Notes: a model not told the origin generated them from the letters alone. 64,000 nucleotides of DNA from Pseudomonas sp. PD9R (GCF_019200975.1 NZ_JAHTMR010000001.1:699400-763399), one strand, 5' to 3'. Positions 24,431 through 33,527 are shown, numbered from the stretch's first letter. Numbers and translations: made by a program.

Positions 24431-25623
24431 CACGCCCATTTGAATCGGGCAGGGAATCGGGCAACAAAACAGGTCCCGGATTCCAGCGTGGACACCACAC
24501 TCAACTTACCGTTGTGAGCGGTGCTGATTTGCGAGGCGATGTAAAGCCCAAGCCCCAGCCCTTCACCTCGTTGCCCCGCCTCTGACCGGGTAAAGGGTTC
24601 AAACAGCAATGGCATCAATTGCGGGGGGATCGGGTTGCCCTGATTGGTCACGGATATGACGATCTCGTCCTCCTCGGCACAGGCTTGCACACTGATGGGA
24701 TGCGCTGTTGAACCGTGAGTGACGGCGTTTCCGAGGAGGTTGGATAGCAATTGGCTGATGCGAAGCGAATCGCAATAGACGCCAGTCGGCACGTTCAGCG
24801 AGTGTGTAAACGTCGCCCCCGGATGCGACGCTTGCACTTCATCGAGGGTCAGTTTCAGCGTGCTACCCAGATCGTCGATCAACTGGCGCTTGATGGGAAT
24901 CCCGCCACCCATCCGGCCCCGGGCAAAATCCAGGACGTTTTCAATCAGCATGCCCATGCGCGTCGAGCTACTGCGAATGGCCGAAATCAGGTTCAGTGAT
25001 CGTTTGTCCGCTGTTTTGGTTTCCAGCAGGTCGGCGCTCATGCGAATGGCGCTCAACGGGGTTCGCAGGTCGTGCCCAAGTACGGCGATGAACTGTTCGC
25101 GCAATCTGCCGTGCTCATTGGCGGTCAGCAACGCGGCTTTCGTCGCTGCAAGGTTGCTTTGCGTGTCGAGGCTCATCGCGATCAGTTGGGCGAAGAGGGT
25201 GAGGGTTTTGGCGATAGCCGGTTCGTCCAGGTGCGCGGGCACCGAATCGATGGCGCACAAGGTGCCAAAAAAGTCGCCATTGGCCTTGATGATGGGGATG
25301 GAGATGTAGCTCTCCAGTCCATAGGTTTTGGGTGTGTGATGCAGCGAAAAAACCGGGTGTGCGCTGGCGTGCCCGAAAATGACCGGCAGTCGGTGCTGGC
25401 GGATTTCATGACAGATGGTCGATTCGAGCACCAGTTCGTCTCCGGGTTTCAAGCCGAATTCGATGGAATCGTCCACCGCACACGCCACCCAGTTTTTCTC
25501 GGTGACCCTCGCCACGGCGGCGAAGCGCATCCCGGTGAAGTGCTTGACCATGCTCAAGATGACCGGCACAGCATCAATACTGTGGATGGCATCAACATCG
25601 AGTGAGAATTCTGGGCTGGTCAT
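24430..25623 (-). CDS. GAF-domain sensor histidine kinase
   Basis: This 397-residue soluble kinase has a GAF sensory domain at about residues 20-155 (CHEIRQHRLPVIFGH, FGTLCAIDSVPAHL). The phospho-acceptor His184 is in AVLGHDLRTPLSAIR, and the HATPase domain shows LLGNAVTHG (N box), VTNQGNPIP (D/G1 box) and GEGLGLGLYIASQI (G2 box). There are no membrane spans, so it senses a cytoplasmic signal. No response regulator gene is adjacent. I chose the ATG at 25623; a TTG lies five codons upstream. The last residues run into a REP edge. Confidence 0.88.
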   Translation of the reverse strand: MTSPEFSLDVDAIHSIDAVPVILSMVKHFTGMRFAAVARVTEKNWVACAVDDSIEFGLKPGDELVLESTICHEIRQHRLPVIFGHASAHPVFSLHHTPKTYGLESYISIPIIKANGDFFGTLCAIDSVPAHLDEPAIAKTLTLFAQLIAMSLDTQSNLAATKAALLTANEHGRLREQFIAVLGHDLRTPLSAIRMSADLLETKTADKRSLNLISAIRSSSTRMGMLIENVLDFARGRMGGGIPIKRQLIDDLGSTLKLTLDEVQASHPGATFTHSLNVPTGVYCDSLRISQLLSNLLGNAVTHGSTAHPISVQACAEEDEIVISVTNQGNPIPPQLMPLLFEPFTRSEAGQRGEGLGLGLYIASQISTAHNGKLSVVSTLESGTCFVARFPARFKWA

Positions 25624-25691
25624 GGCTATACGGTTCAAATGAGTTCGATCTGAGACTATCGCTAAACCCGCAAACTGGCTAATTGGGCTGA

Positions 25692-26549
25692 TCAGCCCGT
25701 GCGTTGCAGATTACTGATCAGCCACTCGCAGAAACTCCGAGCATTAGTCTCGCTGTCACGATGGGTGAGCAAAGCCCAGTTCGGGCCACGAATGGTTTGC
25801 TCCACCAAGGGTTGCAACAACCCATTGGTGCGCGCTTGCTGACTGAGTAATTCGCTGACCAGCGCGATACCGAGTCCCGCGCAAGCGGCGTCCAGCAGCA
25901 GGCCCGGATCGGAGAAATTCAGCCCCTGATCTTGTTGGCCAACATCAATCCCCGACTCCACCGCCCAATGACTCCAGTCCATTTCCCGCTCGCCGTGCAG
26001 GGTGGTGCGCTGTTCGCCGGGCAACGCCATCAAGTTCGGATGACAAGCCGGGTAGAGGCGGTCGGCATGCAGCACCTTGAAGCTGCATTCGGCCTGGGAA
26101 CTGATGTCATCACGCACCGCAATGTCGATGGTCTCGGTGGTCATGTCCGGAACTTCATCGGTGCTGTAAATCCACAAGTCGACGTCCGGATGCTGACGGC
26201 GAAAATCCCCCAGGCGCGGCAGCAGCCAGTGGCGGGCGAATGCCGGTGTGGTGTTGAGCACCAGTTGATTGGGTTTCTGGTATTGCCCGAGCCGACGAAT
26301 GCCCACCGCCAGTTGTTGCAGCATCGCCTGAGTGGTGCTGAGCAAATCGTGGCCGGCATCGGTGAGGCTGACGCTGCGCCCGCTGCGAAAGAACAACGGT
26401 TGCTCAAGGTACGCCTCAAGGCTGCGGATCTGCTGACTGATGGCGGACTGAGTGAGATGCAGCTCATCCGCGGCCTTGTGAAAACTGCCCAGCCGCGCGG
26501 CGGCTTCAAAGCCGCGAAGGGTGCTGAGCGGGGGCCAGTGCTTGAGCAT
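25692..26549 (-). CDS. LysR-family regulator (GcvA-like), divergent from aguA
   Basis: This 285-residue protein has the LysR helix-turn-helix at residues 15-60 (AARLGSFHKAADELHLTQSA, ISQQIRSLE) and an inducer-binding domain with LVLNTTPAFARHWLLPRLGD, the pattern of GcvA-like regulators. It is divergent from aguA with a 134-base gap containing AT-rich sequence. LysR proteins usually activate the divergent operon, so it probably controls aguA-aguB-binding protein in response to agmatine or a product. In P. aeruginosa the agu genes are controlled by a TetR-type AguR, so this would be a different arrangement. Confidence 0.9.
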   Translation of the reverse strand: MLKHWPPLSTLRGFEAAARLGSFHKAADELHLTQSAISQQIRSLEAYLEQPLFFRSGRSVSLTDAGHDLLSTTQAMLQQLAVGIRRLGQYQKPNQLVLNTTPAFARHWLLPRLGDFRRQHPDVDLWIYSTDEVPDMTTETIDIAVRDDISSQAECSFKVLHADRLYPACHPNLMALPGEQRTTLHGEREMDWSHWAVESGIDVGQQDQGLNFSDPGLLLDAACAGLGIALVSELLSQQARTNGLLQPLVEQTIRGPNWALLTHRDSETNARSFCEWLISNLQRTG

Positions 26550-26683
26550 ATTGATAAGTTCCTCTAATCAGTTTTGCGCAAAATCCATCGTTTGTTCGCC
26601 CGATTTTACAGCCGTAGCATGCATGCCAAGACCGCCAAGGCAGTTTTCATTGAACAGAATGACTTAACTTAAAGGTGCTTGTC

Positions 26684-27736
26684 ATGCAGCAGAATGAAAT
26701 TCGGAACACCGGTTGGATGATGCCGGCAGAGTGGGTCAAGCACGCCGCGACCTGGATGGTCTGGCCGCACAATCAGGCACTCTGGGAATCCGGTTGGCGC
26801 GTGACATTGGCGCAGGTGCAAGAAGACTTCGCCGGCGTGGCCAACGCCATTGCCCGTTTCGAACCGGTGAAAATGGTCGTTGACCCTTCGGCGGTTGCCA
26901 GCGCCAAAGCCCTGTGCGGGCCGAACATCGAACTGATCGAATTGGCGGTGAACGACAGTTGGTGCCGCGATTCCGGCCCGAGCTTTGTCTGCCACCCGCA
27001 ACAAGGGCTGGCCGGGGTGAGCTGGCGCTTCAACGCATGGGGCGGCAAGTCGGCCCATGACCTGGACGAAGGCCTGGCGCGCCGCGCGCTCAATCATCTG
27101 GGCCTGCCTTGTTTTGGCACGCCGCTGAGCAACGAAGGCGGGGCCATTCATGTCGACGGCGAGGGCACGCTGATCACCACCGAATCGGTGCTGCTCAACC
27201 CCAATCGCAACCCGGGCATGAACAAGGCCGAGATGGAAGACATCTTCACGCGCCTGCTGGGGGTGAAGAAAACCATCTGGCTGCCGGGCGATCCGGACTA
27301 TGTCACCGGCGATATGACCGACGGCCATGTCGATGGCGTGTGCGCATTTGCCCGCCCCGGTGTATTGCTGGTGGACGCCACCCGCGACCAGCAATCGGTG
27401 TATGCCGAAGTGGCCCGCGAGAACCGTCGTGCGCTGGAACTGGCTACTGATGCCCAGGGCCGCCATTTCGAGCTGATCGAACTGTTCGAAGCCTCCGAAG
27501 CCGTGGACACCGAAGCCGAAGTGTTCTGTGCCTCCTACACCAACTTCTACATCGCCAACGACGCAATCATCATGCCGGCCTATGGCATCGAGGCCGACCA
27601 CGCGGCAGCCGAAGTGTTGGCTCAAGCCTTCCCGGGCCGTGAAGTGGTGCCAGTGCGGATCAACCACCTGGCCCATGGCGGCGGCGGTGTGCATTGCATC
27701 ACCCAGCAGCAGCCCGCCTGGCCAGTGGAGGGTTGA
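26684..27736 (+). CDS. aguA: Agmatine deiminase
   Basis: This 350-residue enzyme converts agmatine to N-carbamoylputrescine and ammonia. The guanidine-modifying fold shows DSWCRDSGPSFV, FNAWGGKSAHDLDE, NEGGAIHVDGEG, TDGHVDGVCAFA and, at the C-terminus, the nucleophile Cys in GGGGVHCITQQQPAW. I start it at the ATG at 26684 (MQQNEIRNTGWMMPAEW). The gene for N-carbamoylputrescine amidase follows after 4 bases, giving the two-step route from agmatine to putrescine. A LysR regulator is divergent upstream. Confidence 0.95.
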   Translation: MQQNEIRNTGWMMPAEWVKHAATWMVWPHNQALWESGWRVTLAQVQEDFAGVANAIARFEPVKMVVDPSAVASAKALCGPNIELIELAVNDSWCRDSGPSFVCHPQQGLAGVSWRFNAWGGKSAHDLDEGLARRALNHLGLPCFGTPLSNEGGAIHVDGEGTLITTESVLLNPNRNPGMNKAEMEDIFTRLLGVKKTIWLPGDPDYVTGDMTDGHVDGVCAFARPGVLLVDATRDQQSVYAEVARENRRALELATDAQGRHFELIELFEASEAVDTEAEVFCASYTNFYIANDAIIMPAYGIEADHAAAEVLAQAFPGREVVPVRINHLAHGGGGVHCITQQQPAWPVEG

Positions 27737-27740
27737 TGCC

Positions 27741-28649
27741 ATGACCTTGATGACAATTGCTGTCACTCAGATGCCGTGCACCTGGGACTTGCAGCACAAC
27801 CTCGATCAGGCCGAACAACTGGTACGTGAGGCAGCGGCCAAGGGTGCGCAGGTGATCCTGTTGCAGGAGTTGTTTGCCACGCCGTACTTCTGCATCGAGC
27901 AAAGCCACCAACACCTGGCGCTGGCCGAAGAGTTTCGCGACAGCCATGTGCTCAAACGCTTTGCCGCACTGGCCAGGGAATTGGGGGTGGTGCTGCCGCT
28001 GAGCTGGTTCGAAAAAGCCGGCAACGCTTACTTCAATTCCTTGAGCGTGGCCGATGCCGACGGGCGACTGCTGAGCGTGTACCGCAAGACTCATATTCCT
28101 AATGCTATCGGTTATCAGGAGAAGGAGTACTTCAGCCCTGGCGATACCGGTTTCCGCGTCTGGGACACGGCGTTCGGGCGCATCGGCGTGGGCATCTGCT
28201 GGGATCAGTGGTTCCCCGAAACCGCGCGCTGCCTGGCATTGATGGGTGCCGAAGTTTTGCTGTTTCCCACTGCGATCGGCTCTGAACCGGGTTGCGCCAC
28301 CCTCGATTCCCGCGACCACTGGCAAATGACCATGCGCGGTCATGCTGCGGCCAACATCCTGCCGGTGGTGGCGGCCAACCGCATTGGTCGCGAAGCGGCG
28401 ACCACCGATCCGACCTTGCAGATGAATTTCTACGGTTCGTCTTTTATCTGCAACCACAAGGGCACATTGCTCGCCGAGGCCGACCGTGACAGCACCAGCG
28501 TGCTGGTCCATAGCCTGGACCTGGCCGCCATGCGCGAAGAGCGCTTGAGCTGGGGCATTTATCGCGACCGTCGTCCGGACATGTACGGGGCGTTGTTAAG
28601 CCACGACGGTCGGCAAATCCATTCACGCTGGAACACTCAAGGGGTTTGA
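27741..28649 (+). CDS. aguB: N-carbamoylputrescine amidase
   Basis: This 302-residue nitrilase-superfamily amidase has the catalytic Glu in LLQELFATPYFC, Lys in YRKTHIPNAIGY and Cys in GVGICWDQWFPETAR, the conserved signature of AguB. It hydrolyses N-carbamoylputrescine to putrescine, carbon dioxide and ammonia. I chose the ATG at 27741 (MTLMTIAVTQMPCTWD), four bases after aguA ends; an upstream open stretch overlaps aguA and is noise. The binding-protein gene follows with one base between, so transcription is shared. Confidence 0.95.
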   Translation: MTLMTIAVTQMPCTWDLQHNLDQAEQLVREAAAKGAQVILLQELFATPYFCIEQSHQHLALAEEFRDSHVLKRFAALARELGVVLPLSWFEKAGNAYFNSLSVADADGRLLSVYRKTHIPNAIGYQEKEYFSPGDTGFRVWDTAFGRIGVGICWDQWFPETARCLALMGAEVLLFPTAIGSEPGCATLDSRDHWQMTMRGHAAANILPVVAANRIGREAATTDPTLQMNFYGSSFICNHKGTLLAEADRDSTSVLVHSLDLAAMREERLSWGIYRDRRPDMYGALLSHDGRQIHSRWNTQGV

Positions 28650-28650
28650 T

Positions 28651-29754
28651 ATGCGCCAATCCAACAAGCTGTTGACCGGTGTCCTGGGCCTGGTGCTGAT
28701 CGGTACGTTGCCGTCGCTGCACGCCGAGGATAAAACCCTGCGCCTGTACAACTGGGCCGATTATTTTGCCGAGGACACCCTGAGCCGATTCACCGCCGAA
28801 ACCGGGATCAAAGTGATCTACGACGTGATGGATGGCAGTGAAACACTGGAGGCCAAGATGCTCGCTGGCGGCAGCGGTTATGACCTGATCTTCCCCGGTG
28901 ACACGGTGGCCGAGCGCTTGATGCGCGCCGGCAGCCTGCTGCCGCTTGACCCGTCAAAGCTCACCGCGCTGGGCGACGTCGAACCCGGCTTGCAAAAGCT
29001 GCGTTCGCACTATGAGCATTCGAGCAAGGCCACGGTGCCTTACACCTGGGGCACCATCGGCCTGACCTATAATGACGAACAGATCAAACAGCGCGTGCCG
29101 AATGCCCCGGTCAACAGCCTGGACATGCTGTTCAAGCCGGAACTGGCCGCCAAATTTGCCGATTGCGGTATCTCGATGATCGATTCACCGGATGAGGTGC
29201 TGGCCGTGGTGCTCAATTACCTCGGTCGCGACCCGCGCAGCGCCAAGCCAGAAGACCTGACAGCGGCGAGCGATCTGCTGCTGAAAATGCGGCCGTATAT
29301 TCGCAAATTCCAGTCGCAGCCGGTGACCGACCTGGTGAACGGAAACCTGTGCCTGTCGCTCGGTTACAGCGGGGACATGACCCAGGCACAACGAACCTCG
29401 GACGCGGCGGGCAAGAAAACCTCGTTCCAGTACCGTATTCCCCGAGAAGGCACCACCGTGTGGATGGACACCATGGCGATCCCTGTCGACGCCAAACATC
29501 CGGAGTACGCCTATGCGTTCATCAACTTCGTCATGCGCCCGCAGAACATGGCCGCCATCAGTAACTTCACCGGTTACCCGACCTCGAACGCCAAGGCACG
29601 TCCGGACGTCGATGCGAGCATGCGCAACAACCCGGATATTTACCTCGACGAAGCCACCTATGCACGGCTGATTCCGGGCAAGGATATTCCCCAATCGGAC
29701 ATGCGCGCCCGCATGCGGACCTGGACAAAATTCAAGACAGCCACCGCGAAATGA
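28651..29754 (+). CDS. Polyamine-type ABC transporter substrate-binding protein (PotF/SpuD-like)
   Basis: This 367-residue protein has a signal peptide (MRQSNKLLTGVLGLVLIGTL, cleavage near LHA-ED) and the polyamine-binding fold with LRLYNWADYFAEDTLSRFTA, DLIFPGDTVAERL, VPYTWGTIGLTYN and GTTVWMDTMAIPVDA. Trp and acidic residues in these segments usually hold putrescine or agmatine. It is translated with aguAB, which suggests agmatine or putrescine as ligand. No permease or ATPase gene is beside it, so it must work with a transporter encoded elsewhere, or as a free binding protein for a sensor. Confidence 0.9.
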   Translation: MRQSNKLLTGVLGLVLIGTLPSLHAEDKTLRLYNWADYFAEDTLSRFTAETGIKVIYDVMDGSETLEAKMLAGGSGYDLIFPGDTVAERLMRAGSLLPLDPSKLTALGDVEPGLQKLRSHYEHSSKATVPYTWGTIGLTYNDEQIKQRVPNAPVNSLDMLFKPELAAKFADCGISMIDSPDEVLAVVLNYLGRDPRSAKPEDLTAASDLLLKMRPYIRKFQSQPVTDLVNGNLCLSLGYSGDMTQAQRTSDAAGKKTSFQYRIPREGTTVWMDTMAIPVDAKHPEYAYAFINFVMRPQNMAAISNFTGYPTSNAKARPDVDASMRNNPDIYLDEATYARLIPGKDIPQSDMRARMRTWTKFKTATAK

Positions 29755-29780
29755 CTTCAGATACATTCAAGGATCAAACC

Positions 29781-30906
29781 ATGTCGACGCGTCGTCAGTT
29801 CATAAAACAGGTATCGGTGGTGGCCGGTCTGGGCGCGGCAGTGTCCCTCGGCCTGGGCCTGGCACCGTCGCGTGCGCAAGCGGCTGCCTCGGGCAACTGG
29901 TTCATGCCGGATGAGGGCGACAAACACCGACAGGCCTTCATCGCTTTTGGCGCTCAAGAGGCGATCTGGGAGGACTTCACTCCGGACGTGCAAGCGGCGC
30001 TTGGCCGTATTGCCCGGGCCATCGCCGACTACGAGCCGGTGACCGTGTTCTGTCGTGAAAGCGAACGGGACTTGGCCGAGGAACACTGCGGCACGGCCAA
30101 CATCACCTACGTCAGCACTGAACTCGATGACATCTGGATGCGCGATATCGGTGCCAACTTCGTCGTCGATGGTCAGGGCGGGCTCGGCGCGGTGGACTTC
30201 AATTTCAATGGCTGGGGCAACAAACAAAAGCACAAGGAGGATGCGCAGGTCGCGGCTCTGGTGGCCAAAACCGTGAATGCCCGCTACCTGCGCAGCGAGT
30301 TGGTGGGCGAGGGCGGTGGTATCGAAGTGGATGGCCACGGCACCGGGATCATGACCGAAAGCAGCTGGATCAACGTCAACCGCAACCCCGAATGGAGCAA
30401 GGCCGAGGTTGAAGAAGAACTGAAAGCCCGGCTGGGTTTGCGCAAAATCATTTGGCTGCCCGGAATCAAGGGCAAGGACATCACCGACGCTCACGTCGAT
30501 TTCTACGCCCGATTCGTCAAGCCGGGCGTGGTGATCGCCAACCTCGATAGCGACCCGGAGTCATACGACCGCAAAGTCACGCTGGCTCATCTGGAGATCC
30601 TGAAAAACGCCACGGATGCCGACGGCCGCAAGCTCCAGGTGCACACCGTGTCGCCACCGCTCAAGCCGCGCCAAAGCAAGTTCAACCGCGAAAACCCGGA
30701 CTTTGCGGCCGGGTACATCAACTACTTCGTCATCAACGGCGCGGTGATAGCGCCGGAGTTCGGTGACAAGACGGCAGATACACGGGCGTTTGATTTGTTG
30801 TCGGAGCTCTACCCGGATCGCGAGGTGGTGCAGCTCAATATCGATGCCATCTCTGCCGGGGGGGGGCGGGATTCACTGTGTGACCAGTCATCAGCCGATG
30901 GTTTAA
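29781..30906 (+). pseudogene. Tat-exported agmatine deiminase homologue, frameshifted in a G9 run
   Basis: The gene starts at the ATG at 29781 with a Tat signal (STRRQFIKQVSVVAGLGAAV, cleavage near AQA). A deiminase domain follows with LDDIWMRDIGANFV, NFNGWGNKQK, GEGGGIEVDGHG and KDITDAHVDFYARF. Near the C-terminus, nine G at 30858-30866 put the frame out of step. The sequence as given reads AISAGGGRDSLC and runs on into a REP to 31079. With eight G it would read AGGGGIHCVTSHQPMV and stop at 30906, restoring the catalytic Cys. So the gene is either disrupted or the base count is wrong. An intact product would hydrolyse agmatine outside the cytoplasm. Confidence 0.75.
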
Positions 30907-30928
30907 GTAACGATTCAGCACAACCCTC

Positions 30929-31020
30929 TGTAGGAGCGAGGCTTGCCCGCGAAGGCTTTGTATCGGTCGATATCACTGTTGAATGTACCGACCTGTTCGC
31001 GGGCAAGCCTCGCTCCTACA
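30929..31020. repeat. Inverted REP pair (GAGGCTTGCCCGCGA family)
   Basis: TGTAGGAGCGAGGCTTGCCC at 30929 onward is mirrored by its reverse complement ending at 31020, with about 45 bases between arms. It lies just after the intended stop of the deiminase homologue (30906) and could end that transcript. Confidence 0.85.
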
Positions 31021-31146
31021 GGAATACTGCGCTCTTGAATTGCGTCTTGTCCTTTACGCGACATCTTCTGGCTTACTAGCGTTAGTCGGCAATTGTCAGG
31101 CAAGTTAGAGTCCTGATCACGTTCCCGGCAATCCTGGATGATCCTC

Positions 31147-32145
31147 ATGACTCGCCCTCGCTTCTTACCCGACAATTTCACCCTGACCCTGGTCGGCGTG
31201 GTGCTTCTCGCCAGTTTTCTGCCCGCCAGCGGTCAGGTGGCGGTGGGCTTTGGCTGGCTGACCAACATCGCCATTGCCCTGCTGTTTTTCCTGCATGGCG
31301 CCAAGCTGTCGCGTGAGTCGATCATCGCCGGTGCCGGCCATTGGCGCCTGCATTTGCTGGTGTTCAGCCTGACCTTCGTGCTGTTCCCGCTGCTCGGCCT
31401 CGCGCTCAAGCCCGTCTTGTCGCCGTTGATTGGCGATGACTTGTACATGGGCATGCTTTACCTGTGCGCGCTGCCCGCTACGGTGCAATCGGCGATTGCC
31501 TTTACTTCGCTGGCGCGCGGCAACATTCCGGCAGCGATTTGCAGTGCGGCGGCATCGAGTCTGTTCGGGATTTTTCTCACGCCGTTGCTGGTGACGTTGC
31601 TGTTGAATGTGCACGGCGACGGCGGCTCGACCATCGATGCGATTGTGAAGATCAGCATTCAACTGTTGCTGCCCTTCATTGCCGGGCAAATCGCACGGCG
31701 CTGGATCGGTGCCTGGGTAGGGCGCAACAAGAGCTGGCTGAAGTTCGTTGATCAGGGCTCGATTCTGTTGGTGGTCTACGGGGCTTTCAGCGAAGCGGTG
31801 AACGAAGGCATCTGGCATCAGATTCCGCTGCGGGATCTGGCGGGCCTGGTGGTCGCTTGCTGCGTGGTGTTGGGGCTGGTGTTGGTCGCGGCCACGGTGC
31901 TGGGCAAAGCCTTTGGTTTCAGCATGGAAGACCGCATTACCATTCTCTTTTGTGGTTCGAAGAAGAGCCTGGCAACCGGCGTACCCATGGCCCAGGTGCT
32001 GTTCGCCGGCAGCACCATCGGCGTGTTGATCCTGCCGCTGATGTTGTTCCATCAGATTCAGTTGATGGTCTGCGCGGTGTTAGCGCAGCGCTATGCAAAA
32101 CGCCATGAATCGGTGGCTGAATTGATGGGGCAGGTTGATCCTTGA
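31147..32145 (+). CDS. Bile-acid:sodium symporter family transporter (YfeH-like)
   Basis: This 332-residue membrane protein has about nine to ten hydrophobic helices, beginning PDNFTLTLVGVVLLASFLPA. It shows LLFFLHGAKLSRESI, CALPATVQSAIAFTSLARGN and FCGSKKSLATGVPMAQVLF, matching the SBF-like (PF13593-type) branch of the BASS superfamily. The sodium-binding crossover region is the conserved CGSKKSLATG. Substrate is unknown; relatives move organic acids or bile-acid-like anions. I use the ATG at 31147 (a second ATG is at 31138). A strong hairpin terminator follows 10 bases after the stop. Confidence 0.85.
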   Translation: MTRPRFLPDNFTLTLVGVVLLASFLPASGQVAVGFGWLTNIAIALLFFLHGAKLSRESIIAGAGHWRLHLLVFSLTFVLFPLLGLALKPVLSPLIGDDLYMGMLYLCALPATVQSAIAFTSLARGNIPAAICSAAASSLFGIFLTPLLVTLLLNVHGDGGSTIDAIVKISIQLLLPFIAGQIARRWIGAWVGRNKSWLKFVDQGSILLVVYGAFSEAVNEGIWHQIPLRDLAGLVVACCVVLGLVLVAATVLGKAFGFSMEDRITILFCGSKKSLATGVPMAQVLFAGSTIGVLILPLMLFHQIQLMVCAVLAQRYAKRHESVAELMGQVDP

Positions 32146-32155
32146 TCGCCAGACG

Positions 32156-32186
32156 AAAAAGCCTGCAATCCGATTGCAGGCTTTTT
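32156..32186 (+). terminator. Rho-independent terminator after the BASS transporter gene
   Basis: AAAAAGCCTGCAAT (32156-32169) pairs perfectly with ATTGCAGGCTTTTT (32173-32186) around a 3-base loop, ending in five T. The A run on the far side makes it work on both strands. It lies 10 bases past the stop at 32145. Confidence 0.92.
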
Positions 32187-32217
32187 CAGTCAGGCAGTTC
32201 TTGAGGCATTGACACAC

Positions 32218-32332
32218 CTGTGGCGAGGGAGCTTGCTCCCGCCGGGCTGCGTAGCGACCCCAAAAATCTGACGACCATTGTTGATTTTTGTGAGTGCTGC
32301 GCACTCGAGCGGGAGCAAGCTCCCTCGCCACA
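32218..32332. repeat. Paired inverted REP-type repeat (TGTGGCGAGGGAGCTTG family)
   Basis: CTGTGGCGAGGGAGCTTGCT at 32218 onward and its reverse complement ending at 32332 (AGCAAGCTCCCTCGCCACAG) bracket about 65 bases. It is the same family as 1572-1710. The rest of the 32146-32684 gap holds no open frame of coding character apart from a promoter at 32568. Confidence 0.8.
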
Positions 32333-32567
32333 GATTTCTCATAAACAGCGTTGCTTCCCTGGGCCGATCCCAATCCCCTTTTCCACGACATACAGTCCTG
32401 CCTTGCGCTGGGGCTGGGTCGACTGCACCTGTCGTCACCTCAAAAATCCATCCCTCCGATACTCCGACACTCCCTCCAGGCCTTGCAGCACGGGCATTTG
32501 CTGCTCGCGGCCAGGAGCGGACGTCCGACCGCTCGGTCATTTTCCCAATAATTTTTCCGATCTCGTG

Positions 32568-32597
32568 TTGACAGCTTAATTCGTTCAAATCTAATCT
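32568..32597 (+). promoter_or_regulatory. Probable sigma-70 promoter of the second proline-analogue operon
   Basis: TTGACA (32568-32573) is a perfect -35 box, followed after 18 bases by TAATCT (32592-32597), a good -10 box. The first gene starts about 88 bases downstream at 32685. AATTCGTTC (32578-32586) inside the spacer is repeated in reverse at 32660-32668 and might be part of an operator. Confidence 0.6.
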
Positions 32598-32684
32598 GCA
32601 TACAGCGCTGCACACATGACGGCGCACAACGATGTAGATTTGTACCTTCCTGCCTACAAGAACGAATTCATCGGAGAGGTCAAA

Positions 32685-33527
32685 ATGGCTCGGTTCCTTC
32701 CTCGCACCATCCGCAACATGCTCGTTTGTGCATCCGCTATTGGCGCGTTGCTCAGTCAGGTCCCAGCCCAGGCGGCTGATGTTTCACTCTGGAAAGACAT
32801 TCAGAAAGCCGGCGTCCTGCGTTGCGGGGCCGCCGTCGCTGCGCCTTACGTCATGCGAGATGCCCGCTCTGGTGAATACAGCGGCTACTTCGTGGACCTG
32901 TGTCGCGACTTCGGCGAGAAAGTACTGAAGGTGAAAGTCGAGTTCGTCGATACCAACTGGGACAACCTCGTGGCGGGCTTGCAAGGTGGCAAGTGGGACA
33001 TGGCGATGGCGCTGAATCAGACCCCTGAGCGCGCATTGGCTGTGAGCTTTTCGGTGCCCGCCACCGACTATCAAGTCTCGTTGTTGATCAATAAAGACAA
33101 CTCGAAACTGGCGAATGCAGGTAACACCCTTGCCGATTTCGACAAGCCTGAGGTGACCTTTGCGGTCATGTCCGGCACCGCTCAGGACAAGGCGATTTCG
33201 GCCGTCATCAAGCAAGGCAAGATCATGCGCCTGCCGGGGATGGACGAGGTTCGTCTCGCCGTCATGTCCAAGCGCGCTGACGTATTGGTCGATGCCAGCG
33301 ACACCAACCACTTGTTCGCGGTTGCCAACCCGACATGGACGAAGGAAGTGCTGCCTAAACCTGCGCTGGCCAAGCAGGGCGTCGCGTTCGGCGTGCGCCG
33401 CGACGTCAGCGCCGCTGACTTGCAGACGCTGAACATCTACCTCTCGCAGCGCCGTGAGACCGGTGAAATCGACGCCCTGGTCGACAAAGCCTCGCAACTG
33501 GCCAACGCCGACAAAACCCCTCAGTAA
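32685..33527 (+). CDS. Amino-acid-type ABC transporter substrate-binding protein
   Basis: This 280-residue periplasmic protein has a signal peptide (MARFLPRTIRNMLVCASAIG, cleavage near PAQA-AD). The type-II binding fold shows GVLRCGAAVAAPYVMRDARS, FVDLCRDFGEKVLKV, NWDNLVAGLQGGKWDMAMAL and MSKRADVLVDAS. I chose the ATG at 32685, which has GGAGAGG 6 bases before it; the open frame upstream to 32616 lacks one. It leads the second cluster and is read from the promoter at 32568. The ligand is presumably the amino acid processed by the racemase, oxidase and lyase genes that follow. Confidence 0.9.
   Translation: MARFLPRTIRNMLVCASAIGALLSQVPAQAADVSLWKDIQKAGVLRCGAAVAAPYVMRDARSGEYSGYFVDLCRDFGEKVLKVKVEFVDTNWDNLVAGLQGGKWDMAMALNQTPERALAVSFSVPATDYQVSLLINKDNSKLANAGNTLADFDKPEVTFAVMSGTAQDKAISAVIKQGKIMRLPGMDEVRLAVMSKRADVLVDASDTNHLFAVANPTWTKEVLPKPALAKQGVAFGVRRDVSAADLQTLNIYLSQRRETGEIDALVDKASQLANADKTPQ

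Noticed and set aside
26669..27766. A 365-codon minus-strand frame opposite aguA
   Set aside because: It is antisense to a clear agmatine deiminase and shows only low-complexity composition from reversed codons.
30907..31079. A C-terminal extension of the exported deiminase through the REP repeat
   Set aside because: The residues after the G9 run come from an out-of-frame tail and then REP sequence; they have no family resemblance and end at a chance stop.
32578..32668. AATTCGTTC and its reverse complement GAACGAATT, 74 bases apart, as an operator pair for the second cluster
   Set aside because: Short, widely spaced repeats like this are expected by chance, and the second copy overlaps the leader near the start codon. 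I mention it only in the promoter entry.
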